Source of the DNA: Collinsella aerofaciens
Lineage (GTDB): Bacteria > Actinomycetota > Coriobacteriia > Coriobacteriales > Coriobacteriaceae
Length of the DNA: 64,000 bases
Reading direction: 5' to 3'
NCBI GenBank assembly: GCA_008668235.1
Contig: RQCP01000003.1
Span: forward strand, 18,839-82,838
Shown here: in pieces, positions 32,504 through 40,781 of the stretch
How the letters are laid out: each line of letters opens with the position of its first letter
Numbering within the stretch: position 1 is the stretch's first letter
Notes under the pieces: model-generated
What the model was told of the DNA's origin: nothing
Databases searched by the model: none
Seen by the model: only the letters and a program-made list of their open reading frames with translations
Position numbers and translations under genes: made by a program

Positions 32504-32678
32504 CCCGAAGATAAAGCCGCGTTTTCGACATTGAGTTCCTGCGTACCTTGCTTTCTAAGCAGAATTGGCGCGCCGTCTGTTAACGATCGTTTTCCAAGAA
32601 TTCTTTTGTTGCTCATTTTATAGACTTCTCATTGCTATAATCGCCCACCGCTCAAGATAATCGGAGAGGTTTTCCTAT

Positions 32679-33875
32679 ATGGCTCAAACAAAGCAAGGTG
32701 GTATCGCACTCAGGCAGTGGCTCCCGCTCATCGGACTCACCTGCTGCGCCTTCGTGTTCAACACGTCGGAGTTTATGCCCATCGGTCTTTTGACTGACAT
32801 CGCCGCGTCGTTCTCGCTCACCGAGTCCCAAGCCGGCATCATGATCTCGGTCTATGCCTGGGGCGTCATGCTGCTGTCGCTGCCGCTCATGGTGTTCGCT
32901 TCGCGCTTTGAGTTCAAGCGGATGTTGCTGGGCGTGCTGGCCGTGTTTTCGCTGGGCCAGTTTCTGTCCGCTGTGGCGCCGACTTATCCCGTCCTGGTCT
33001 GTGCGCGCCTGGTGGTCGCTTGCGCACATGCCGTGTTCTGGTCGGTCGCTTCGATTATGGCCTCGCGCCTGGTCGACACTCGCCACGGGGCGCTCGCCAT
33101 CAGCATGATCGCTACGGGCTCGTCAATCGCGCAGATCTTTGGTCTGCCCCTCGGTCGCGCTATTGGCTTGGCCGTGGGCTGGCGCATGACGTTTGCCGTG
33201 GTCGGGGTCCTCTCGGCCATCGCGGTCGTCTACCAGGCGACCGTGTTCCCGGCCATGCCGGCGGGCGAGCGCTTTACCGTCAAACAGTTGCCCGAGCTGC
33301 TCAAGAACCCGCTCCTGATCGCGCTCTACGCGGTCACGGTTTTTATGGCGACCGGCTACTACGCGGGTTACAGCTATATCGAGCCCTTCCTGGCACAGGT
33401 CGCGCACGTCGACGCGGGCGCCATCACCATGACGCTGACGGCGTTTGGCTGCTCTGGTCTGCTCGGAAGCTGGCTGTTTGGCCGCCTGTTCGATGGGCAT
33501 CGCTTCCCGTTCTTGGCTATTACGCTCTCCGGCGTGCCGGCGGCCCTGCTGCTCATGGGTCCGGCCGCATCGTCGCTCGCGGCAGTGCTTGCCGTCTGCG
33601 CACTGTGGGGCTGCTGCGCCACGGCCTTTAACGTGGCGTTCCAGGCCGAGCTCATCAAGAACACGCCGGCGGATTCGTCGGCTGTCGCCATGTCGATCTT
33701 CTCGGGCCTGTTCAATCTCGGTATTGGCACGGGCACCGCGATCGGCGGCGCCGTGGTTTCGGGTCCCGGTATCGCCTGGATCGGCTGCGCAGGTGGCGCA
33801 ATCGCCGTCGTGGGCGTCATCCTCGCCATCACGGTGATGTTCCCGGCCATCCGTCGCGCCAAGCCCGTCGCCTAA
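32679..33875 (+). CDS. MFS transporter, SotB/AraJ-like sugar or drug efflux
   Basis: A 398-residue major facilitator protein with 12 predicted membrane helices. FNTSEFMPIGLLTDIAASF in the first helix region is characteristic of the DHA1 SotB/AraJ subgroup, which exports sugars or drugs. The loop MVFASRFEFKRMLLGVLAVF is the motif-A region. A TATAAT at 32636-32641 lies about 40 bp before the start, without a clear -35. It is followed by an R2 repeat. The substrate is unknown. Confidence 0.85.
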   Translation: MAQTKQGGIALRQWLPLIGLTCCAFVFNTSEFMPIGLLTDIAASFSLTESQAGIMISVYAWGVMLLSLPLMVFASRFEFKRMLLGVLAVFSLGQFLSAVAPTYPVLVCARLVVACAHAVFWSVASIMASRLVDTRHGALAISMIATGSSIAQIFGLPLGRAIGLAVGWRMTFAVVGVLSAIAVVYQATVFPAMPAGERFTVKQLPELLKNPLLIALYAVTVFMATGYYAGYSYIEPFLAQVAHVDAGAITMTLTAFGCSGLLGSWLFGRLFDGHRFPFLAITLSGVPAALLLMGPAASSLAAVLAVCALWGCCATAFNVAFQAELIKNTPADSSAVAMSIFSGLFNLGIGTGTAIGGAVVSGPGIAWIGCAGGAIAVVGVILAITVMFPAIRRAKPVA

Positions 33876-33881
33876 TCACGT

Positions 33882-33957
33882 TCCCTCATCAGTTGCGGTG
33901 GAATAGTTCTTGTTTAAGGCCTCTGAAGACCCAAGCAGGAACTATTCCACCGCAACT
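33882..33957. repeat. Intergenic inverted repeat, family R2 copy 2
   Basis: AGTTGCGGTGGAATAGTTC (33891-33909) faces GAACTATTCCACCGCAACT (33939-33957). Arms and the CCCTCAT flank match the copy at 24369-24443. Both copies lie just after a stop codon. Confidence 0.8.
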
Positions 33958-34029
33958 TATTTTGGGGAAGAGGATACAAGCTGGGCATACAATGGGTGGC
34001 GTTGCGTGAAGGATTTCTGGGAGGCTGTT

Positions 34030-35406
34030 ATGTGGGCATACGAGACGACGTTCTATCAGATCTATCCGCTGGGCTTTTGCGGAGCTCCGCACGAGAATGC
34101 CGCGCCCGTTGCCGAGGACGAGCTCGCCCAGGTTGCCAACGCCGCGCCCAATCCCGACGCTCCCATCATGAAGATCGCCCAATGGGCCGACTACCTGCAG
34201 GAACTCGGCGTTGGCGCCGTGCTCATCAACCCGCCGCTCGAGTCCGATAGCCACGGCTACGACACGCGCAGCCTGCGCCATATTGACCGCCGCCTGGGTA
34301 GGGATGCCGACTTTGCCGCCGTGTGTGAGACGCTGCATGCCCACGGCATCCGTGTGGTGCTCGATGCCGTCTTCAACCACGTCGGTCGCGGCTTTTGGGC
34401 CTTCCGTGATGTGCAGGAGCGCAAGTGGGATTCGCCGTACAAGGACTGGTTCCACATCAGCTTCGACGGTGACTCGTGCTACGGCGACGGCTTTTGGTAC
34501 GAGGGCTGGGAGGGCCATTTTGAGCTTGTGAAGCTCAACCTGCAAAACCCCGCTGTGGTTGATTACCTGCTTGAGTCCGTGCGTCACTGGGCCGAGGTCT
34601 TTGGCATCGACGGCCTGCGCCTGGACGTCGCCTATATGCTCGACCGCGACTTCATGCGCTGCCTGCACGCCTTTACCCGTGAGCTCAAGTCCGACTTTGT
34701 GCTGATTGGTGAGACGCTCCACGGCGACTACAACCAGATCGTCAACGACGAGATGCTCGACTCCTGCACCAACTACGAGTGCTACAAGGGCCTGTACTCC
34801 AGCTTTAACTCGGTCAACATGTTCGAGATCGCCCACTCGTTGCACCGTCAGTTTGGCGGCGACCCGTGGTGCATCTACCGCGGCAAACACCTGCTGTCTT
34901 TTGTCGACAACCACGATGTGCCGCGCCTGGCGAGCATCCTGACGGACAAGTCCTGCCTGCGCCCCGCCTATGGCATGCTGTTTGGCATGCCGGGCATTCC
35001 GTGCGTCTACTATGGCAGCGAGTGGGGGATTCCTGGCGAAAAGGGCGGCTCCGATGGCGACTGGGCGCTGCGACCTGCGCTCGATGAGCCTGCGCCCAAC
35101 GAGCTGACGGCCTTCATCAAGCAGCTCGCGCACCTGCGCTCGGCTGACGACGCGGCGACCCGTGCTCTCAACTACGGTGCCTATCGCAACGTGGTGATCC
35201 AGAACAAGCAGCTGCTGTTCGAGCGCGCCTGTGACGGCGCGACGGTGCTCGTGGCGGTGAACGCCGTGGGCGAGCCTTACACCTTTGGCGCCGGCGAGCT
35301 CAACGGCTCCTTTGTCGATCTGCTTGCCGACGACGCGCTCGCGGTCGAGCTGACGGGCACCCTCGAGCTTGCGCCCTACGAGGTGCGCTATCTGTTGAGG
35401 GCCTAG
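34030..35406 (+). CDS. GH13 alpha-amylase family glycosidase
   Basis: The ATG at 34030, six bases after GGGAGG, gives a 458-residue protein starting MWAYETTFYQIYPLGF. The four GH13 regions are intact: VVLDAVFNHVG, GLRLDVAYML with the nucleophile Asp, LIGETLHG with the acid Glu and FVDNHDV. A short beta-sandwich domain ends the protein. No signal peptide is seen, so it works on internalised oligosaccharides, as cyclomaltodextrinase-like enzymes do. It is 3 bases from the DNA glycosylase gene. Confidence 0.92.
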   Translation: MWAYETTFYQIYPLGFCGAPHENAAPVAEDELAQVANAAPNPDAPIMKIAQWADYLQELGVGAVLINPPLESDSHGYDTRSLRHIDRRLGRDADFAAVCETLHAHGIRVVLDAVFNHVGRGFWAFRDVQERKWDSPYKDWFHISFDGDSCYGDGFWYEGWEGHFELVKLNLQNPAVVDYLLESVRHWAEVFGIDGLRLDVAYMLDRDFMRCLHAFTRELKSDFVLIGETLHGDYNQIVNDEMLDSCTNYECYKGLYSSFNSVNMFEIAHSLHRQFGGDPWCIYRGKHLLSFVDNHDVPRLASILTDKSCLRPAYGMLFGMPGIPCVYYGSEWGIPGEKGGSDGDWALRPALDEPAPNELTAFIKQLAHLRSADDAATRALNYGAYRNVVIQNKQLLFERACDGATVLVAVNAVGEPYTFGAGELNGSFVDLLADDALAVELTGTLELAPYEVRYLLRA

Positions 35407-35409
35407 ATC

Positions 35410-35973
35410 ATGGCGGCGTCCGACGAGGGCTATCAACATATTGAGCATGGGTTTGAGCCCGTGTTCGACCAGCACTCGCGCGTTTTGGTGCTCGGGTCGT
35501 TTCCCTCGGTGCTTTCGCGCGCCAATGCCTTCTACTATGGCAATCCGCAGAATCGCTTTTGGCGCGTGATGGCCGCGTGCCTCGGTGTGCCTGTGCCGCC
35601 CAACGAGGGCGATCCTTTGGCAAGCGGTGAGCACGCGGCGCTCGATGCCTCCATTGCCGTCAAGCGATCTATGCTGCTTAACGGCGGCGTAGCCCTATGG
35701 GATGTGATTGAGAGCTGCGACATTAAGGGCTCGAGTGACGCGAGCATTCGCAACGTTGTGCCGGCACATATCGAGCGCATTACCGGCGCAGCTCCCATTG
35801 GGCAGGTGATATGCAACGGAGGTACAGCTGGCCGGCTCTACAGGCGCTATCTACAAGAACGCACCGGGCTGCCCGCCATCGTCCTGCCCTCGACAAGTCC
35901 CGCCAATGCGGCGTGGCGTCTGCAACGTCTTGTCGAGCGCTGGCGCGAGGCCGTTGACTGGGCCGCCCTGTAA
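35410..35973 (+). CDS. Hypoxanthine/uracil-DNA glycosylase, UDG family 6 (HDG)
   Basis: A 187-residue base-excision repair enzyme. LVLGSFPSVLSRANAFYY and NPQNRFWRV form the catalytic loop typical of family 6, which removes hypoxanthine (deaminated adenine) from DNA. LPSTSPANAAW is the minor-groove loop near the C-terminus. The length fits the family. It follows the GH13 gene with 3 bases between, so the pair is cotranscribed although the functions are unrelated. It converges on the next gene. Confidence 0.85.
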   Translation: MAASDEGYQHIEHGFEPVFDQHSRVLVLGSFPSVLSRANAFYYGNPQNRFWRVMAACLGVPVPPNEGDPLASGEHAALDASIAVKRSMLLNGGVALWDVIESCDIKGSSDASIRNVVPAHIERITGAAPIGQVICNGGTAGRLYRRYLQERTGLPAIVLPSTSPANAAWRLQRLVERWREAVDWAAL

Positions 35974-35974
35974 T

Positions 35975-36634
35975 TTAGATATCTGATTGGGCGCGGGTGC
36001 CGAGGCGTTTCATGATGACATGCCATATCGGTGCGGGCACGGTGGGCTTGACGCGCACCATGCCGTCGGCATCGACACTACCGGCATTGCCACCGCCAAG
36101 CAGCTGCGCATGCTCGATGGAGCAGCCCATGCGCACAGCGCCTACAAGCTTATCCATCGCTTCCGAAAATGGTCGGCGCAAGACGCCCATGCGTGGGGAA
36201 TGGCGAAGCGCTGCGATGCCGCTGCCGGCACAGATGACAATGCCGTCGCACCATGGCAGGTCACGTAGAATGCATGCCCGGTGCAGGCGGTCGAGGACTT
36301 CGTCCGCCTGCTTGTTGTTTTTGGACGCGGCCTGGACGACGACATAGATGCGTGTCTCTGTATTCCCAAGGCGATCGAGTATCTGCTCGACAGCGATCAT
36401 CGCTTCATCGTCAAATGCATCATCAACAGCGAGCACCATGCCATCGACTGCACCGGTGTCATTTGCCTTCAAGTCGACTGGGCGGGGGAGCGCGGTGCCA
36501 GAAAGCTGGGCATAGGCGGCGATGGCATCCTGCAGGTCCCAGAGCAAAAACTCAAGATCGGCGCTCTCGGGAATACTGACAAACGCGATGTTATGCAGCG
36601 TTTTTGGTATATCGTCGCGTGTGGTCGTCTCCAT
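35975..36634 (-). CDS. Conserved hypothetical protein, flavodoxin-like fold possible
   Basis: A 219-residue soluble protein without clear homology to me. It alternates hydrophobic strands and helices (DGMVLAVDDAFDDEAMIAVE, TRIYVVVQA, CDGIVICAGSGIAALRH), which recalls NADPH-dependent FMN reductases, but no FMN loop can be confirmed. The start at 36634 lies after GGAAAGGAGG on the minus strand. It is convergent with the DNA glycosylase (one base apart) and divergent from the aminotransferase. Confidence 0.6.
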   Translation of the reverse strand: METTTRDDIPKTLHNIAFVSIPESADLEFLLWDLQDAIAAYAQLSGTALPRPVDLKANDTGAVDGMVLAVDDAFDDEAMIAVEQILDRLGNTETRIYVVVQAASKNNKQADEVLDRLHRACILRDLPWCDGIVICAGSGIAALRHSPRMGVLRRPFSEAMDKLVGAVRMGCSIEHAQLLGGGNAGSVDADGMVRVKPTVPAPIWHVIMKRLGTRAQSDI

Positions 36635-36727
36635 GCCGCCTCCTTTCCGGTTGGTTTCCGTTTAGGTTACACCGTCTGGCGGCGTCTCGCCGCGCTATCC
36701 TAGTGCAACCCTTACGAAAGGAACGCC

Positions 36728-37864
36728 ATGCGTCTGCCCATGAATACCTCGCTTGCCACGCTCAAGCCCTCCGGCATCCGTCGGATCAATGCGCTCGCCG
36801 CCCAGCATCCGGGGTGCATCGCGCTTGCGCTTGGCGAGCCTGATTTTCCCACGCCCGATGTGATTAGCGCCGAGGTGACCGCCGCGCTGGGCCGCGGCGA
36901 CACGCACTATCCGCCCAACAACGGTCGCCCCGCCCTGCGCGAGGCGCTGTCTGCCTACATGGGGGACGCGGGCCTTACGTTTTCGGCCGACGAGGTCATC
37001 CTGACCGACGGCGCGACCGAGGCCCTGTCGGCAACATTTATGGCTATGCTCAACCCCGGCGACGAGGTCATTATCCCCACGCCGGCCTTTGGCCTGTACG
37101 AGAGCATCGTCGTGGCCAATCATGCCAAAGCGGTCTTTTTGGATACAGAGCCTGCACGATTCCAGATTGACGAAGACGCACTTCGTGATTGCGTGACACC
37201 GGCGACTAAGGTCATCGTCATCTGCTCGCCCAACAATCCCACGGGTTGCATCCTCGACGCGGCGTCGCTCGACGCCGTGGCGCGCGTGGCAGACCAGACG
37301 GGCATCTACGTAATCTGCGACGACGTATATAACCGCCTGGTCTACGTGGACGGCTACGAGCGATTTGCCCAGCGTCACCCGGAGCTTCGCGATCAGACGG
37401 TAGTTATCGAGAGCTTCTCCAAGCCCTGGGCCATGACCGGCTGGCGCTTAGGTTGGCTCGCAGCCGCAGCCCCCGTCATCGCCGAGATCGCAAAAGCTCA
37501 CCAATACCTAGTATCGAGCGCCGTCTCCTTCGAGATGGACGCCGCAGCCCGAGCCCTGACCGTCGACCCAGCCCCCATGCTCAAAGTCTACCGAGCCCGC
37601 CGCGAACGCGTGCTCGCAGCCTTAAGCGCCATGGGCCTCGACGTAGTGGAACCGGCGGGCGCCTTCTACGCTTTCCCGAGCATCAAACAATTCGGCCTAA
37701 CAAGCGAAGACTTCTGCATCAAAGTCATCAAAGAAGCCAATGTAGCCCTAGTTCCCGGAGACTGCTTCGGAACCGAAGGCCACATCCGCTTAAGCTACTG
37801 CGTTTCCGACCAAGATCTGGACGAAGGCCTAAATCGCCTGTCCACCTTCATTTCGACCTTATAG
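36728..37864 (+). CDS. PLP-dependent aminotransferase, class I/II
   Basis: A 378-residue aminotransferase. LALGEPDFPTPDVI, the PLP-stacking region ILTDGATEALS, VICSPNNPTG and the PLP lysine in SFSKPWAMTGWRLG are all present, with a C-terminal IRLSYC region containing the substrate-binding Arg. It resembles the aspartate/aromatic group; the substrate is not resolved. From about 37480 codon use changes sharply to GAA, AAA, CAA, CTA and TTA, unlike the first two thirds. The frame stays intact. An ATG at 36740 is an alternative start. Confidence 0.88.
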   Translation: MRLPMNTSLATLKPSGIRRINALAAQHPGCIALALGEPDFPTPDVISAEVTAALGRGDTHYPPNNGRPALREALSAYMGDAGLTFSADEVILTDGATEALSATFMAMLNPGDEVIIPTPAFGLYESIVVANHAKAVFLDTEPARFQIDEDALRDCVTPATKVIVICSPNNPTGCILDAASLDAVARVADQTGIYVICDDVYNRLVYVDGYERFAQRHPELRDQTVVIESFSKPWAMTGWRLGWLAAAAPVIAEIAKAHQYLVSSAVSFEMDAAARALTVDPAPMLKVYRARRERVLAALSAMGLDVVEPAGAFYAFPSIKQFGLTSEDFCIKVIKEANVALVPGDCFGTEGHIRLSYCVSDQDLDEGLNRLSTFISTL

Positions 37865-37915
37865 CCCAGCGGGACGCAACACATCAGCCCACCGACTCAA
37901 GCACTATGAGTGGGG

Positions 37916-38136
37916 GCGTCAGCCAACGAAAACCCGGGCTGCCCCAAAGTCACCGCAGGCCGCGCCGCCGAAGGCCGGGCGCAAGGTTTTCGTAGATTCC
38001 GCACGAGCCGAAGGCCACTTAATGTGGCCTTCGTGCGAGCCCAGGACTTGACCGAGCGAAAACCTTGCGCCCGGCCTTCGGCGGAGCGTGCCGGATGGTG
38101 GAATTGTGTGCAGCCCGGTTTTCCGTTGACCGACGC
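37916..38136. repeat. 221-bp multi-stem inverted repeat element, family R4 copy 1
   Basis: The outer arms run 37916-37942 and 38110-38136. The middle arms 37965-37992 and 38057-38084 are a perfect 28-bp inverted repeat. The central hairpin has AAGGCCAC (38011-38018), loop TTAAT and GTGGCCTT (38024-38031). TTCCGCACG, the CAC-TTAAT-GTG centre and CAGGACT recur at the same places in the copy at 50894-51034. The central stem differs there by compensating changes. The right outer arm contains the -35 of rplJ. Confidence 0.7.
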
Positions 38137-38154
38137 CGGGGTCCCCGCCATAAT
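38126..38154 (+). promoter_or_regulatory. Promoter of rplJ-rplL
   Basis: TTGACC (38126-38131) and CATAAT (38149-38154) are 17 bp apart. The -35 lies inside the right arm of the R4 element. Confidence 0.65.
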
Positions 38155-38175
38155 ACTTTCGGTTCACGCACGAAT

Positions 38176-38255
38176 CCGCTGCCAGAGACAGCCGGTGCAA
38201 ACGGGCATCGCCCGCGAGCTTAATGGGATATCCCGCCAGCCGAGGTGGTCGAGTA
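38176..38255 (+). promoter_or_regulatory. L10-type ribosomal protein leader
   Basis: The segment has GCCAGAGACAGCCGG, then a TTAATGGGAT stretch, then CCGCCAGCCGAGG. This order of AGACAG and CCGAGG elements matches the L10-L12 binding leader of Gram-positive rplJ mRNAs, which lets excess L10 shut down its own operon. The assignment is from pattern only. Confidence 0.6.
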
Positions 38256-38268
38256 GATATGTCTTCTC

Positions 38269-38305
38269 GCCCCCGTCGCTCATGCAGCGCGGGGGCTTTC
38301 TTTTT
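38269..38305 (+). terminator. Attenuator in the rplJ leader
   Basis: GCCCCCG (38269-38275) pairs with CGGGGGC (38290-38296), extended inward by CGCT/AGCG, and is followed by TTTCTTTTT. It lies 66 bp before rplJ, so L10 binding upstream may control read-through. Confidence 0.75.
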
Positions 38306-38370
38306 GGACATGCCCCCGTCACGTCCTTGTGGCGGACCGTGCCCGGAAAGAATTCGAGGAGGTGTAATTC

Positions 38371-38892
38371 ATGCCCCAGCAGTACAAAATCGACAAGGTT
38401 GCAGAGATCGAGTCCCGTATCGCCGAGAACGCCGGTCTGTTCGTCGTCAACTACAACGGTCTGACGGTTAAGCAGGCTCAGGAGCTGCGTCATCAGCTTC
38501 GCGAGTGCGGCGCCGAGATGAAGGTCTACAAGAACAACCTGGTCAAGATCGCTCTCAAGAACCAGGAGCAGCCCGAGCTCGACGAGATCCTCGCCGGCCC
38601 CGTCGCTTATGTGTTCTACGAGACCGAGCCGGTCGAGGCCGCTAAGACCCTTAAGGACTTCTCCGCTAAGTCCAAGGGCGTCCTTGAGATCAAGGGCGGT
38701 ATCTCCGACGGCAAGGCCGTTTCCGCTGATGATGTTAAGGCTATCGCCGAGCTGCCCACCAAGGATCAGCTTCTCGGCCAGATCGCCGGTCTCATCTCCG
38801 GTTTCGCTCGCGACATCGCTGTCTGCGTCAACGGCGTTTCCTCTGGTCTCGCTCGTTCGATCCAGCAGGTCTCCGAGCAGAAGGCAGCCTAG
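38371..38892 (+). CDS. rplJ: 50S ribosomal protein L10
   Basis: L10 anchors the L7/L12 stalk. The ATG at 38371 follows GAGGAGG. The 173 residues show the N-terminal rRNA-binding domain (FVVNYNGLTVKQAQELRHQL, MKVYKNNLVKIAL) and a C-terminal helix for L7/L12 dimers. It is transcribed with rplL after a leader and attenuator. Its usual neighbour rplA is 27 kb upstream. Confidence 0.96.
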   Translation: MPQQYKIDKVAEIESRIAENAGLFVVNYNGLTVKQAQELRHQLRECGAEMKVYKNNLVKIALKNQEQPELDEILAGPVAYVFYETEPVEAAKTLKDFSAKSKGVLEIKGGISDGKAVSADDVKAIAELPTKDQLLGQIAGLISGFARDIAVCVNGVSSGLARSIQQVSEQKAA

Positions 38893-38994
38893 TCGCTGTT
38901 TTCACCCGCGGCGGCAACGCCGCACCCCTGGCGCATTCGCGCCGTGTTTTAACTGATCTCCGTGCATCCGCACGGAAACCGAAAGGACTTAGAA

Positions 38995-39372
38995 ATGGCT
39001 AAGCTTACCACCGATGAGATCATCGATGCTCTTAAGGAAATGACCCTTCTCGAGGCTTCCGAGCTCGTCAAGGCTATCGAGGACACCTTCGGCGTTTCCG
39101 CCGCTGCTCCTGCCGCCGTTGTCGCCGCTCCCGCTGCTGGCGCTGCTGAGGCCGAGGAGAAGACCGAGTTTGACGTCGTGCTCGAGGGCTTCGGCGACAA
39201 CAAGATCCAGGGCATCAAGGCCGTCCGTGAGCTCACCAACCTTGGCCTGAAGGAGGCCAAGGAGGTCGTCGAGGGCGCTCCCAAGGCTGTTCTCGAGGGT
39301 GCCAAGAAGGAGGACGCCGAGGCTGCCAAGGAGAAGCTCGAGGCTGCTGGCGCTGCTGTCACCCTCAAGTAA
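38995..39372 (+). CDS. rplL: 50S ribosomal protein L7/L12
   Basis: The stalk protein that recruits translation factors. The ATG at 38995 (MAKLTTDEIIDAL) follows GAAAGGA at 38981-38987; the frame extends further back without support. The dimerisation domain, an alanine-rich hinge near residues 36-50 and the factor-binding domain (KTEFDVVLEGFGDNKI, GLKEAKEVVEGAPK) are all standard. It is 125 residues and ends at a strong terminator. Confidence 0.97.
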   Translation: MAKLTTDEIIDALKEMTLLEASELVKAIEDTFGVSAAAPAAVVAAPAAGAAEAEEKTEFDVVLEGFGDNKIQGIKAVRELTNLGLKEAKEVVEGAPKAVLEGAKKEDAEAAKEKLEAAGAAVTLK

Positions 39373-39400
39373 TCAGGCTTTCTCGCCAGATTTCTTTGCA

Positions 39401-39434
39401 GACGGGGTTCGCATTGCGAGCCCCGTCTTTTTTT
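39401..39434 (+). terminator. Intrinsic terminator of rplJL
   Basis: GACGGGG-TT-CGC and GCG-AG-CCCCGTC (39401-39427) are followed by seven T. Confidence 0.88.
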
Positions 39435-39686
39435 GTTTTGGCCCCTCATTCCCATTGCTCGGCATGCAGAACACCGCTGTCTTTGCCGTGCCAATCCCGT
39501 TACCGCTGGGGCGTAAAATTTCACCATTCGAGCAATAATTTGCGTTGACCTGCTGAAGAATTGCGTTTGCCTTACGGCGACGTATGTCTCCGGCGGTAAG
39601 ATACTTCGGTATCGCAATTTGGTCTGCGGCCGCCGTGCCGCACGCATAGGGCGCATTCTGCGCCTGCGAAAGGATCCTTGAATAAC
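39435..39686 (+). other. Gene-free leader of galU
   Basis: A possible promoter is TTGCGT (39561-39566) with TATGTC (39583-39588) 16 bp away. Just after it, GATAC-TTCG-GTATC (39600-39613) would fold as a hairpin with a stable UUCG loop in the transcript. No coding frame is convincing. Confidence 0.4.
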
Positions 39687-40595
39687 ATGAAGGCAATCAT
39701 CCCCGCCGCCGGCCTTGGCACGCGTTTTCTGCCTGGCACTAAGTGCACGCCCAAAGAGATGCTGCCGGTGCTCGACAAGCCGGTCATTCAGTATGTCGTT
39801 GAGGAGGCGCTCGACCCCGAGGAGGTCGACGACGCCATCATCGTTACCTCTCCCGGTAAGCCCGAGCTGCTGAGCTACTTCCAGCCCGATCGCTCGCTCG
39901 AGAACCTGCTGCGCGAGCGCGGCAAGAACGCCTATGCCGATGCCGTCGCCCACGCTGGCGGTATGCCGGTCGACTTCCGTTATCAGTACGAGCCCAAGGG
40001 CCTCGGCCATGCTATCCGCTCTGCTGCCGACGCCGTGGCAGGGGAGAACTTCCTGGTTCTTCTGGGCGACTACGTTGTGCCTAACCGCGACATCTGCGAC
40101 AAGATGCTCGCCGTTTCCAAGGAGCACGGTGGCGCTTCGGTTATCGCCGTCGCTGCTTGCTCGCCCGAGGAAGTCAGCCGCTACGGCGTTATCGCCGGCG
40201 ATCGCGTTGGCTCGCTCGAGGGCTTCGAGAATGCCGCTGACGACGAGCCCGGTGCCGTTTGGCGCATCGGCGGCCTGGTTGAGAAGCCCGCTCCCGAGGC
40301 GGCTCCGTCCAACCTGTACATCGTCGGTCGCTACCTGCTGAGCCCGCTGGTCATGGACCTGCTCGCTGATCAGCAGGCCGGCAAGGGCGGCGAGATTCAG
40401 CTTACCGACGCCATGGCCCGCTCGCTCGACCGCGAGGCCATGTACGCGGTCGTCATCGACCCGCTGTCGGGCTACGACACCGGCACTCCCTCTGGCTGGA
40501 TGGCCACCAACGCTCTCATGGCTGCAAGCGATCCTCGCTTTGCAAGCGCCTTCTGGGACGCCATCGACGAGCGCGGCGGCTTGATGCGCAAGTAA
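39687..40595 (+). CDS. galU: UTP-glucose-1-phosphate uridylyltransferase
   Basis: GalU makes UDP-glucose for cell-envelope glycans and galactose use. The ATG at 39687 gives MKAIIPAAGLGTRFLPGTK, the nucleotide-binding loop; a TTG at 39678 sits too close to AAAGGA. TPKEMLPVLDKPVIQY, FRYQYEPKGLGHAI, VLLGDYVV and a GLVEKPAPE motif follow as in the family. It is 302 residues. Position between rplL and rpoB is unusual; it has its own leader and terminator. Confidence 0.95.
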   Translation: MKAIIPAAGLGTRFLPGTKCTPKEMLPVLDKPVIQYVVEEALDPEEVDDAIIVTSPGKPELLSYFQPDRSLENLLRERGKNAYADAVAHAGGMPVDFRYQYEPKGLGHAIRSAADAVAGENFLVLLGDYVVPNRDICDKMLAVSKEHGGASVIAVAACSPEEVSRYGVIAGDRVGSLEGFENAADDEPGAVWRIGGLVEKPAPEAAPSNLYIVGRYLLSPLVMDLLADQQAGKGGEIQLTDAMARSLDREAMYAVVIDPLSGYDTGTPSGWMATNALMAASDPRFASAFWDAIDERGGLMRK

Positions 40596-40615
40596 GCCTT
40601 CGGACATCGACATTT

Positions 40616-40648
40616 ACGGGCGCGGACCTCGGTTCGCGCCCGTTTTTT
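40616..40648 (+). terminator. Intrinsic terminator of galU
   Basis: ACGGGCGCG and CGCGCCCGT pair around GACCTCGGTT and run into six T. Confidence 0.88.
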
Positions 40649-40672
40649 ATAAGAGCTGCGATTGCCGGCTCT

Positions 40673-40703
40673 CTGTTCACAGAAAATATATGAACAGATG
40701 TTC
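40673..40703. promoter_or_regulatory. Overlapping palindromes upstream of rpoB, one LexA-like
   Basis: CTGTTCA (40673-40679) faces TGAACAG (40691-40697). Overlapping it, GAACAGATGTTC (40692-40703) is a near palindrome that fits the Gram-positive LexA consensus GAAC-N4-GTTC. Neither is linked by sequence alone to a particular regulator. Confidence 0.35.
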
Positions 40704-40781
40704 GGTATACCACTATCTACCTGCGTGTTTTCTGTCGAAAAACTTTGCTACTCCAAAAACTCAATCGCGTCAAGGCTTTTC

